This document shows, one piece after another, positions 1 to 5,126 of a stretch of 5,126 nucleotides of DNA; position 1 is the stretch's first letter; every line of letters starts with the position of its first letter. Under the pieces are notes generated by a model, which saw nothing but the letters and a program-made list of their open reading frames with translations, was not told where the DNA came from and did not search any database. The DNA comes from an uncultured Campylobacter sp. (GTDB lineage: Bacteria > Campylobacterota > Campylobacteria > Campylobacterales > Campylobacteraceae), in NCBI RefSeq assembly GCF_938018145.1, contig NZ_CALIII010000166.1:1-5126 (forward strand). The letters run 5' to 3'. The position numbers were made by a program, and so were the translations under genes.

Positions 1-93
1 GAGGCCAAAGCAAAGCATGAGCTTGATAAAGCTTATGAGAGGCTTTTGAAAAATGCGGGTTTAACCAAAACTGATCATAGAAGAATCTGGTAA
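1..93 (+). CDS. 3' end of an unidentified gene (partial)
   Basis: The frame starting at base 1 is open for 30 codons and ends at TAA (91-93). The visible C-terminus is charged and probably helical (it begins EAKAKHELDKAYERLLKNAG) and finishes GLTKTDHRRIW. The gene runs off the left edge, so its domains cannot be seen and I do not recognise the family. The next gene starts 25 bases downstream on the same strand with its own strong Shine-Dalgarno, so the two are probably cotranscribed. A variable C-terminus next to a small membrane-protein gene in A+T-rich DNA would suit a polymorphic toxin or surface-protein tip with its immunity gene. That is inference only; an ordinary cytoplasmic protein is equally possible. 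Confidence 0.6.
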   Translation, partial: EAKAKHELDKAYERLLKNAGLTKTDHRRIW

Positions 94-105
94 ATAAAAC
101 ATAGT

Positions 106-112
106 AAAGGAG
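106..112 (+). promoter_or_regulatory. Strong ribosome binding site that sets a TTG start
   Basis: AAAGGAG lies six bases before the TTG at 119-121. No in-frame ATG is nearby: the first 45 codons hold no methionine other than the start. The site therefore supports TTG initiation. The TTG is embedded in the sequence AAATTTG. Confidence 0.75.
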
Positions 113-118
113 TAAAAT

Positions 119-904
119 TTGAATACGGTAAACGAACAAACCTCAAATTTAAACAGCAACCTTCAAAACTCAAATTTGACAAATTCCAGCTCAAAGAAAT
201 TTGCAAGAGACTACGATAAAGAGCCGATAATAGTAAAAAACTATGAAAAATCATATCAGATTTTGTTAAAAATGGCGCAATTGATGATCGGACTATGCGG
301 TGCAGTAGTTTTAAATAGTTATGACGATTATACCGACATCATAGACGCTTTAATAAGTTGTCTACCTGTATTTTTATTGATACTAATTTTTGCGCTAGGC
401 GAATTTTATAGATATAAAAAAGAGCAACCCGTTTTAAAGATAAAAAACGGCAGTATAGATTTTTACGAAAAAGGCAAAAGAGTATTCGTATCAAAACGCG
501 ACGACTTAAGGAATTTTATTTATAAGCCGTTTTTTATCGGCAGTGAAAGACCTAGAGACTGGATTATTTGGATTGCAGTGGCGCCTGTATTTTTTTACGT
601 CATTACGCTATCTTTGGATATAGCATATATGGTTTTTTGCATCATAGTATTCTATTTGGTTGGGAATTTACTCACCAAGTTTTTTATGTGTTTTATCTTG
701 GGCGGAAGGAATGCTAAATTTTCATCTTTCCCTGTTATCTGCATAGACGAGCCGCATGATACCGAAGGCAGCTTTTGGGGCGTACCGCACAATAGCTATT
801 ACATGATCACGATATTTGATAAAGATACGTATAGAGAAGTAAAAGGATACTTTTTATCCAAACACGGCGTAAATATCGATGAGATAGATAAGGTTTATTT
901 TTAA
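119..904 (+). CDS. Multi-pass membrane protein of unknown function; possible immunity protein
   Basis: A 261-residue protein that I cannot assign to a named family. Residues 1-30 are polar and Asn/Ser-rich (repeats of NSNL type) and look disordered. Hydrophobic segments at about 48-66, 76-95, 148-166 and 168-193 suggest four membrane helices. Between helices 2 and 3, residues 104-140 form a soluble stretch with strand-like alternation (PVLKIKNGSIDFYEKGKR), reminiscent of small PH-like modules in bacterial membrane proteins. The tail (about 205-261) is soluble and contains ICIDEPHDTEGSFWG and a final DKVYF. The start is TTG with AAAGGAG six bases upstream. Codons are A+T-rich: bases 361-420 hold 15 G/C of 60, against 37 of 60 at 3241-3300 in mnmG, which suggests acquired DNA. 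Its place 25 bases after a truncated gene would suit an immunity partner, but no sequence feature demonstrates that. Confidence 0.85.
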   Translation: MNTVNEQTSNLNSNLQNSNLTNSSSKKFARDYDKEPIIVKNYEKSYQILLKMAQLMIGLCGAVVLNSYDDYTDIIDALISCLPVFLLILIFALGEFYRYKKEQPVLKIKNGSIDFYEKGKRVFVSKRDDLRNFIYKPFFIGSERPRDWIIWIAVAPVFFYVITLSLDIAYMVFCIIVFYLVGNLLTKFFMCFILGGRNAKFSSFPVICIDEPHDTEGSFWGVPHNSYYMITIFDKDTYREVKGYFLSKHGVNIDEIDKVYF

Positions 905-905
905 A

Positions 906-942
906 CACGCTGCCGCGTGAAAGTTAAATTTTACTTTGCGCG
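906..942 (+). terminator. Weak hairpin pair, possible terminator of the membrane-protein gene
   Basis: Directly after the TAA at 902-904, CACGC (906-910) pairs with GCGTG (915-919). An overlapping alternative pairs AAAGT (920-924) with ACTTT (933-937), flanked by CGCG on both sides with a small bulge. There is no T-run after either stem, so Rho-independent termination is doubtful. Confidence 0.25.
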
Positions 943-972
943 CGACATTCCTTAGGCCAAAGTCGCAAGCAG

Positions 973-1028
973 TGCAGCTAAATTTAAGCAAAACAATGCA
1001 CTCCAAAAGTCGCTCAAATTTAGCTGCA
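973..1028. repeat. 17-bp imperfect inverted repeat
   Basis: TGCAGCTAAATTTAAGC at 973-989 is the reverse complement of GCTCAAATTTAGCTGCA at 1012-1028, apart from one mismatch. The loop is 22 bases. Each arm contains one AAATTT. There is no T-run after the right arm, so this is not a standard terminator. It could be a structured RNA element, a remnant of a mobile element, or a paired-motif repeat. Confidence 0.6.
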
Positions 1029-1416
1029 AAAATTTATCGCCGTAAAGATCGCCGTTATGCGGGCTAAATTTATGCCCGAGCGCAAAAAAATCAGAGTCGC
1101 ATAAAGTAAAATTTGAGCCCAAACTACAAGCCTCGCAAGCAAATTTGAACCCAGCAAATTAACCTCTTGTCGCTACTAAATTTAATCAAAAATGCCGCAT
1201 TTTCTCGTAAATTTGCCGGCCCTACTTAAGCTTTGAATTTAAATCAAAAACTCGCCGTGTTATTAATGCCAAAACCGCAAGCAAAGCGGATAAATTTGCG
1301 CAAAATAAAGCTCCTTTTCCGCATCTACTCAAATTTATCGCCGCACAAGGCCGACTCCGCCCAAAATCCTCAAAAAAACAAACCTAAAAAGCTCGCGCCG
1401 CAAAAACAGCCGAATT

Positions 1417-1735
1417 TCACTTCAAATTTTGCTTCTCGCACGCCTTTTTCCAGGCCTTGTTATTGTATCGATATTTTGCGCGTCAAAGTCGTCTTTGCCG
1501 ATCTCGCAGGTCTTGGCGTAGTATTTCGCCGCAGTGGCTAGCTCGCCCGCCTACTCGTAGTGCTCGGCTAGATTTACGCAACCGCCTAAGGTCCCCGCTA
1601 TCACAGGCTTTTTGTAAAAATTTTAACCCCTTTTGCACGTCCTCGGCGATGCCCGCGCGCTCGAGGTACATCACGCCCAAATTTGAGCAGGCGAACTTCT
1701 CTCCGCCAGCGCATATCCTCGCTCTTTATGCCATT
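1417..1735 (-). pseudogene. Hcp/Sel1-like cysteine-rich repeat protein, degenerate C-terminal part
   Basis: Reading the - strand from about 1735, one frame gives ICAGGEKFACSNLGVMYLE followed by KGLKFLQKACDSGDL. A frame change near 1587 gives GGCVNLAEHYE, an in-frame TAG (1551-1553), then AGELATAAKYYAKTCEIGKD. Another frame change at about 1460-1485 gives NNKAWKKACEKQNLK and a TGA at 1417-1419. The Cys-x7-Cys pairs (CAGGEKFAC, CDSGDLGGC) and the A-x2-NLG-x-MY/KA-x-KAC pattern are typical of Sel1/TPR-like repeats of the Helicobacter cysteine-rich protein type, usually periplasmic or secreted and stabilised by disulfides. Only about two repeats remain. In its own frame the upstream side ends at TAA (1736-1738), so the segment lacks its own start. 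It is either the tail of the signal-peptide locus just upstream or a second gene fused to it by decay. The residues remain well conserved, which suggests recent inactivation. Confidence 0.8.
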
Positions 1736-2327
1736 GCCAAACACGAAAAACGATCTAAACCTATAAGGATAGCTACCGTCGTAGTCCACGATCTTGCCCG
1801 TATCGATGACGGTGTGCAGTTCGTCGGGAGACAGCAAGATCTCGTCGCGCCCCCAGCCCGTTTCAAATATAAAAATGCCCACGCCCATGCTTTTTTCGGC
1901 CCTGTCGTCTCCGCTGCCTAGATAATAAACATTTAAATCCGCGGGCGAAAATTTAACCTCATCGTTGCCGCCCCCTAGGATAAACGCCGCGTTTTCGGAG
2001 ATCGGTTTTATGGTCTCGTTTTTGTCCTGCGCCGTCATAAATATCTTAGCGCCGCGGCCGTAATCAGCCCCGTTTTGTCAGGTCGCAACCTCGGCAAAAA
2101 TCAAAATCCACGTCTTGCAATCTATAAATAGCCTGCATAATCCTAGGCTCGCCCAAAAACTGCACGATTTTTTGCGGGAAATAGCCCTTTTCCTGCCCGT
2201 CTTTGATAAACTCCAGCAAGGCTTGCGGCGAATTTATAGGCTCAAATTTAGCTTCTTTAGCCATAGCCAAATCAAAAGCGCCGATAAACGCTGAAACCAA
2301 AACAATACAAAAAATAAGCTTTTTCAT
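1690..2327 (-). pseudogene. Secreted protein with signal peptide, frameshifted; faint RTX-like middle
   Basis: The gene starts at ATG 2325-2327. Residues 1-23 are a clear Sec signal peptide (MKKLIFCIVLVSAFIGAFDL, then AMA before the likely cut at KE). The next part, to VDFDFCRGCDLTKRG, stops at TGA 2064-2066. The second frame is open from about 2075 and continues sensibly as DYGRGAKIFMTAQDKNETIK. Removing one base, for example a G of the G4 run (2068-2071), joins the two. The second part contains FILGGGNDEVKFSPADL, YYLGSGDDRAE and FFVFGNGIKSEDMRW. These glycine/aspartate runs, and the FG-x-GIK-x-ED ending, resemble haemolysin-type calcium-binding repeat proteins; that likeness is weak and by eye. 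After about 1705 the frame becomes arginine-rich nonsense while the Sel1-like frame takes over. It is broken as it stands. The 87-residue N-terminal piece could still be made and exported. Confidence 0.7.
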
Positions 2328-2355
2328 GATTTTTCCGATGGATTAAATGTGGAGA

Positions 2356-2363
2356 ATTTTATA
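2356..2363 (-). promoter_or_regulatory. Likely sigma70 -10 box of the broken secreted-protein gene
   Basis: TATAAAAT on the - strand lies 28 bases before the ATG at 2327, which would give a leader of roughly 20 bases. Campylobacter vegetative promoters depend mainly on the -10 box, and no clear -35 is seen. The gene has only a weak GGAA-type ribosome site. Confidence 0.45.
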
Positions 2364-2379
2364 ATTTGGAGGATTAAAT

Positions 2380-2487
2380 TTGAATTTAAAAGAGGGGTGG
2401 AAGGTAAATTTTGAGCAACCGCAGCTCGCTGAGACTACGGCAAAGAGAGTCAAATTTAAGCCAAATTTCCTCGCCGTCTTTCCTTAA
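2380..2487 (+). CDS. Possible 35-residue small ORF upstream of mnmG
   Basis: GGAGGA (2368-2373) lies six bases before a TTG at 2380-2382, which opens a 35-codon frame ending at TAA 2485-2487. The product would begin [20 protein letters not shown] and end KPNFLAVFP. The start sits inside AAATTTG, like the one at 119. Against it: three AAATTT-type motifs account for much of its sequence (VNF, VKF, PNF), and the only nearby + strand -10-like TATAAT (2360-2365) would start transcripts inside the Shine-Dalgarno. It resembles no family I know. It could be a leader peptide or a chance frame. Confidence 0.22.
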   Translation: MNLKEGWKVNFEQPQLAETTAKRVKFKPNFLAVFP

Positions 2488-2513
2488 ATTTTTGTATATT
2501 TTATCTGTTTTTT

Positions 2514-2521
2514 GATAAAAT
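2514..2521 (+). promoter_or_regulatory. Likely mnmG promoter, -10 box
   Basis: GATAAAAT preceded by a run of T (TTTTTT) and by spaced T-rich tracts (TTTGTATATTTTATC) matches the Campylobacter sigma70 pattern of an extended -10 with periodic A/T upstream. Transcription would start near 2528, about 25 bases before the mnmG ATG. Confidence 0.6.
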
Positions 2522-2531
2522 CGCGAATTTT

Positions 2532-2549
2532 AAGGACAAGGAAAATTTG
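2532..2549 (+). promoter_or_regulatory. Two overlapping ribosome-site/start choices for mnmG
   Basis: AAGGA (2532-2536) is ten bases before TTG 2547-2549. AAGGAA (2538-2543) is nine bases before ATG 2553-2555. The two starts are in frame and differ by two residues (MN). ATG is preferred because it is the stronger codon and places the dinucleotide-binding strand at the usual distance from the N-terminus. Confidence 0.5.
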
Positions 2550-2552
2550 AAT

Positions 2553-4418
2553 ATGAACTATGATATTATCGTCGTCGGAGGCGGTCACGCAGGCATCGAA
2601 GCCAGCCTCGCCGCCGCAAGAATGGGCAAAAAAACGCTACTAATCACCATCCTAGCCGAGCAAATCGGAGCAGCCAGCTGCAACCCCGCAATAGGGGGTC
2701 TAGCAAAAGGCCACCTCGTAAAAGAGATCGACGCTCTAGGCGGGCAGATGGGGCTAACGACCGATGCCGTGGGCATACAGTTTCGCGTGCTAAACGAGAG
2801 CAAGGGCCCGGCCGTGCGAGGTAGCCGCGCTCAGATCGACATGGACCGCTACCGCGTCTATATGCGAAATTTACTGCTAAATACGCCAAATCTTGAAATC
2901 AGCCAAGAGATCGCGACGCAAATTTTAAGCTCAGACGGCGAAATCACGGGCGTAAAAACCCACCTAGGCAACGAGTATAAAACCAGCAAGCTCATCATCA
3001 CGACGGGCACGTTTTTAAACGGGCTAATTCACGTCGGATTTAACAAACTAGAAGCCGGCCGCGTGGGCGAGCTAAGCGCTAAAAATCTAAGCGATAGCCT
3101 GCGCGAACTAGGTCTAGAAGTCGGCCGGCTAAAGACCGGCACCTGCCCGCGCGTGGACGCTAAAAGTATCGACTTTAGCGTGCTTGAGATCCAAGGCGGC
3201 GACGAGGATCCAAGCCCATTTAGCTTCCGCACGAGAGACTTCGCGCCTACGCAGCTGCCCTGCTACATCGCCTACACGAACGAGACCACGCACGACATCA
3301 TCCGCTCAAATTTCGACAAAGCGCCGCTATTTACGGGTCAGATAGAGGGCGTGGGTCCGCGCTACTGCCCGAGTATCGAGGATAAGATAAATAGATTCGG
3401 CGACCGCGACAGGCATCATCTTTTCGTCGAGCCGCAGACGCTAGAGGCCACGGAGTACTATATCAACGGCTTTTCTACGAGCTTGCCGTATGAAGTGCAG
3501 GTCGCGATGCTACGCTCGGTCAGAGGCTTTGAAAACGCTCGCATCGTGCGCCACGGCTACGCGATCGAGTACGACTACGTCCAGCCCACCGAGCTAAAAC
3601 ACACGCTAGAGACCAAAAAGGCGCGCGGACTCTATCTCGCAGGCCAAATAAACGGCACGACGGGCTACGAGGAAGCTGGCGCGCAGGGACTGATGGCGGG
3701 CATAAATGCAGCGCTTGCGCTTGATGGCAAAGAGCCGTTCGTCCTGCGCCGCGACGAGGCCTACATCGGCGTTCTCATCGACGATCTAGTGACCAAAGGC
3801 ACAAAGGAGCCCTACCGCATGTTTACCTCCCGCGCCGAGTATAGACTGCTGTTGCGCGAGGATAACGCCGTGCTGCGCCTAGGCGGATACGGCCGCGAGC
3901 TTGGCTTGCTAGACGAAGCGACGTTTGAGAAAATAGAAGCCATAAGGTCAAATTTGACTCGCGGGCTAGAGCTGCTAAACGGCACCGAGATCACGCCGAC
4001 GAAGCGAAATTTAGAGCTTTTAGCTAGCCTTGACGAGGAGATAATCAGCCAAAATTTGACCCTGCAAAAAATCGTCGCCAGAAAGAGCTTCACGGGCGAA
4101 AAGCTGCGCAAGCTAGATCCATTTTTTGAGGCGCTCGACGAAGCTAGCTTGGAGCAAATTTTGACCGAAGCCAAATACCAACACTACATCGCCGAGCAAA
4201 AAAAGCAGATCGACCGCATGAAAGATATGATGAGCGTGAAAATCCCCGAGGGCTTTAGCTTCCGCGGTATCAGCGGGCTTAGCAACGAAGTGGTCGAAAA
4301 GCTCGAGAGATTTGCCCCGCCGACGCTCTTTGCGGCTAGCGAGATCAGCGGCGTGACGCCTGCTGCGATAGATATTTTACATATTTATATAAAGATGAAC
4401 GCGAGGGAGTCGCAGTAA
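2553..4418 (+). CDS. mnmG: tRNA uridine-5-carboxymethylaminomethyl modification enzyme MnmG (GidA)
   Basis: MnmG works with the GTPase MnmE to add the (carboxymethyl)aminomethyl group at C5 of the wobble uridine U34 of certain tRNAs, using FAD, NADH and methylene-tetrahydrofolate, in the cytoplasm. The product is 621 residues from the ATG, the normal family length (about 620-630). Residues 5-18 carry the FAD-binding [14 protein letters not shown]. Cys43 lies in [17 protein letters not shown], and [17 protein letters not shown] follows at about 81-97. The first family signature, [11 protein letters not shown] with the conserved second cysteine (Cys272), is at 268-278. The second, [14 protein letters not shown], is at 363-376. 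The C-terminal helical domain that contacts MnmE and tRNA runs from about 540 to the end ([17 protein letters not shown], then DILHIYIK). All key residues are present and the frame is intact. Codons are G+C-richer than in the left part of the window. A promoter lies at 2514-2521 and a strong terminator at 4442-4489, so it is probably transcribed alone. An in-frame TTG at 2547 is an alternative start. Confidence 0.97.
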   Translation: MNYDIIVVGGGHAGIEASLAAARMGKKTLLITILAEQIGAASCNPAIGGLAKGHLVKEIDALGGQMGLTTDAVGIQFRVLNESKGPAVRGSRAQIDMDRYRVYMRNLLLNTPNLEISQEIATQILSSDGEITGVKTHLGNEYKTSKLIITTGTFLNGLIHVGFNKLEAGRVGELSAKNLSDSLRELGLEVGRLKTGTCPRVDAKSIDFSVLEIQGGDEDPSPFSFRTRDFAPTQLPCYIAYTNETTHDIIRSNFDKAPLFTGQIEGVGPRYCPSIEDKINRFGDRDRHHLFVEPQTLEATEYYINGFSTSLPYEVQVAMLRSVRGFENARIVRHGYAIEYDYVQPTELKHTLETKKARGLYLAGQINGTTGYEEAGAQGLMAGINAALALDGKEPFVLRRDEAYIGVLIDDLVTKGTKEPYRMFTSRAEYRLLLREDNAVLRLGGYGRELGLLDEATFEKIEAIRSNLTRGLELLNGTEITPTKRNLELLASLDEEIISQNLTLQKIVARKSFTGEKLRKLDPFFEALDEASLEQILTEAKYQHYIAEQKKQIDRMKDMMSVKIPEGFSFRGISGLSNEVVEKLERFAPPTLFAASEISGVTPAAIDILHIYIKMNARESQ

Positions 4419-4441
4419 GTCGCGATAAAACGCTATTTAGC

Positions 4442-4489
4442 AAGGGCGGGGCGTTAAATTTGAGGTTAAATTTAACGCTTCGCCTTTTT
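4442..4489 (+). terminator. Rho-independent terminator of mnmG built from AAATTT arms
   Basis: The arm 4445-4461 (GGCGGGGCGTTAAATTT) pairs along all 17 positions with 4468-4484 (AAATTTAACGCTTCGCC), with two G-U pairs. The loop is GAGGTT (4462-4467) and TTTTT follows (4485-4489). The stem can extend by three more pairs (4442-4444 with 4485-4487). On the - strand no T-run follows, so it mainly serves mnmG, although it lies between convergent genes. Confidence 0.9.
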
Positions 4490-4504
4490 ATAAACCCGTC
4501 AAAT

Positions 4505-4885
4505 TTAAACGTATCTGCTAATCTCTATCAAATTTCCGTCCGGGTCGCGCACGTAGATTGAGCTTATCGCTCCAAGCGCTCCAGTTCGCGGCACGATGCC
4601 TTGCTCTACGGCGATGCCGGCAACCTCTAGCTCCTCTAAAACTAGCTCAAGCGGCGTATCCGTAAGCAAGCAAATATCGGCCGTTCCCACGTTTGCGTTT
4701 CGCGCGTTAGGCAAAATCTCCTCGCCTTTTACGTGCAAATTTATCTTTTGCGAGCCAAAAGCCAGAGCTTTGCGTCCGTTTGCGAAATCAACCTCGCGCA
4801 TACCCAGTACGCGCACGTAAAAATCAAGCGTCCGTTGCAAATTTGCCACCGTTAAAACGATATGATCGATCGAAGCGATACGCAT
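4505..4885 (-). CDS. VOC-fold protein, glyoxalase/bleomycin-resistance-like (STM3117 type)
   Basis: A 126-residue single-module VOC protein, the usual length for the family. It begins MRIASIDHIVLTVANLQRTL, giving the first metal ligand His8. KINLHVKG supplies His51, and the C-terminal strand YVRDPDGNLIEIS supplies Glu121. The core RTGALGAISSIYVRDPDGNL and the GTADICLLTDTPLE stretch match, from memory, the lactoylglutathione-lyase-like group containing Salmonella STM3117. Members are metal-dependent but their substrates are mostly unknown, so I do not assign glyoxalase I activity. The ATG at 4885 is chosen over an upstream TTG (4913-4915) because AAAAGGAG (4891-4898) lies five bases before it. 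It is convergent with mnmG, with 86 bases between the two stop codons. No partner gene is visible. It probably acts in the cytoplasm, as no signal peptide is seen. Confidence 0.9.
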   Translation of the reverse strand: MRIASIDHIVLTVANLQRTLDFYVRVLGMREVDFANGRKALAFGSQKINLHVKGEEILPNARNANVGTADICLLTDTPLELVLEELEVAGIAVEQGIVPRTGALGAISSIYVRDPDGNLIEISRYV

Positions 4886-4890
4886 AAATT

Positions 4891-4898
4891 CTCCTTTT
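4891..4898 (-). promoter_or_regulatory. Ribosome binding site of the VOC gene
   Basis: AAAAGGAG on the - strand is five bases before ATG 4883-4885. It decides the start against the in-frame TTG at 4913-4915, which would place this site inside the coding region and add ten residues. Confidence 0.8.
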
Positions 4899-4932
4899 AA
4901 ATCAAATTTAACCAAACATTGCTCGCCAAAAA

Positions 4933-4946
4933 CGTCAAATTTGACG
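4933..4946. repeat. 14-bp perfect palindrome CGTCAAATTTGACG
   Basis: A perfect dyad centred on AAATTT, 48 bases upstream of the VOC start. CGTCAAATTT recurs at 4969-4978 and 5039-5048, and also at 4497-4506 just beyond the end of the VOC gene. It may be an operator-like site, or simply the best-conserved copy of the motif found throughout the window. Confidence 0.6.
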
Positions 4947-5006
4947 GCGTAAGTTTAAAGCTGCTCGGCGTCAAATTTTACGGTGTGGGTAAAACGCGCA
5001 AACTAA

Positions 5007-5014
5007 AATATAAT
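5007..5014. promoter_or_regulatory. A/T-rich patch with -10-like boxes on both strands
   Basis: TATAAT (5009-5014) reads on the + strand and TATATT (5007-5012) on the - strand. The - strand box could drive the VOC gene with a leader of about 115 bases. The + strand box would serve a gene beyond the window. Neither has a recognisable -35. Confidence 0.25.
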
Positions 5015-5126
5015 TTAAATTTACGTCTGCTTATAGGCCGTCAAATTTAACTGACTAGGCCAAATTTACACTCAAATTTTACTCCCGAAAGCCTTAAAAA
5101 ACGAAATAGTAAATGATGATTTAAAA

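Larger units (their letters stand above)
905..1416. other. 512-base stretch without a supported gene
   Basis: I found no convincing coding region on either strand. The + strand open frame beginning with TTG at 1233 has no Shine-Dalgarno, is rich in Lys/Pro/Gln low-complexity sequence, and runs antisense into the pseudogene. About eleven AAATTT hexamers lie here. A 17-bp inverted repeat (973-1028) is the clearest structure, and a short CGGGC/GCCCG hairpin sits at 1060-1078. The stretch may include degraded remains of older genes, but nothing recognisable survives. Confidence 0.6.
4886..5126. other. Right-end intergenic stretch rich in AAATTT
   Basis: No gene is supported. Seven AAATTT hexamers fall within about 180 bases, several preceded by CGTC or by TC/CC. 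A 17-codon open - strand frame enters from the right edge and stops at TGA 5072-5074 (ending FFKAFGSKI). It could be the end of a neighbouring gene but is too short to judge. Confidence 0.5.

Noticed and set aside
1060..1078. CGGGC/GCCCG hairpin in the 905-1416 gap
   Set aside because: Only five pairs with a nine-base loop and no T-run; easily due to chance.
1233..1541. 102-codon + strand open frame starting with TTG
   Set aside because: No Shine-Dalgarno, low-complexity Lys/Pro/Gln composition, and its 3' half is antisense to the recognisable Sel1-like pseudogene.
1457..1921. 154-codon + strand open frame
   Set aside because: Antisense to the pseudogene, whose - strand translation has clear family-like motifs; the + strand product is Arg/Ser/Ala-rich with no motif.
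2585..3232. Open - strand frames inside mnmG (2585-2803, 2644-2889, 3029-3232)
   Set aside because: Shadows of the intact mnmG frame, with Arg/Ser/Pro-rich products and no ribosome sites.
3812..4174. 120-codon - strand open frame inside mnmG
   Set aside because: Shadow frame: Ser/Lys-rich product, no motif, fully antisense to conserved MnmG sequence.
4596..4820. 74-codon + strand open frame
   Set aside because: Antisense to the VOC gene; Ser/Thr-rich shadow product.
5072..5125. 17-codon open - strand frame entering from the right edge, ending FFKAFGSKI at TGA
   Set aside because: Too short to call; the stop lies in a TCAAATTTT motif and another frame is also open to the edge.
1..5126. CRISPR array, tRNA, rRNA or riboswitch
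   Set aside because: The AAATTT repeats are short and irregularly spaced with no unique spacers; no cloverleaf or known riboswitch core was seen.

Overview
The window looks like chromosome of a Campylobacter of the human oral type (showae/rectus/concisus/curvus side of the genus). The reasons are the very high density of the hexamer AAATTT (about 47 by hand count), the A/T-rich sigma70 -10 boxes, the frequent TTG starts, and an epsilonproteobacterial-looking MnmG written in fairly G+C-rich codons, unlike low-GC C. jejuni. The species assignment is inference.

Left edge (1-904, + strand): the last 30 codons of an unidentified gene are followed, 25 bases later, by a 261-residue multi-pass membrane protein with a strong Shine-Dalgarno and a TTG start. 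This pair is clearly more A+T-rich than the rest. It could be the end of a toxin or large surface-protein gene followed by its immunity gene, but no domain proves that. Bases 905-1416 hold no convincing gene; they contain AAATTT motifs and one long inverted repeat.

Middle (1417-2327, - strand): a decayed locus. It has a clean signal-peptide N-terminus, then a segment faintly like haemolysin-type calcium-binding repeats, then an Hcp/Sel1-like cysteine-repeat segment. These lie in different frames, interrupted by about four frameshifts and one in-frame TAG. It may be one broken secreted-protein gene or two that ran together.

Right (2328-5126): a divergent promoter region leads into intact mnmG (tRNA U34 modification). 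A strong terminator built from AAATTT-containing arms separates mnmG from a convergent gene for a small VOC-fold (glyoxalase-like, STM3117-type) protein. The last 241 bases carry more AAATTT motifs, including a 14-bp palindrome, and no supported gene.

The genes do not form one pathway. MnmG is housekeeping, the VOC protein is accessory, and the left part is variable or decaying material. The most notable signal is the AAATTT motif, a subset of RAATTY, the sequence methylated by the transformation-linked methylase CtsM in C. jejuni. Here it is spread through genes, gaps, start sites and a terminator stem. No clearly new multi-gene system is visible.
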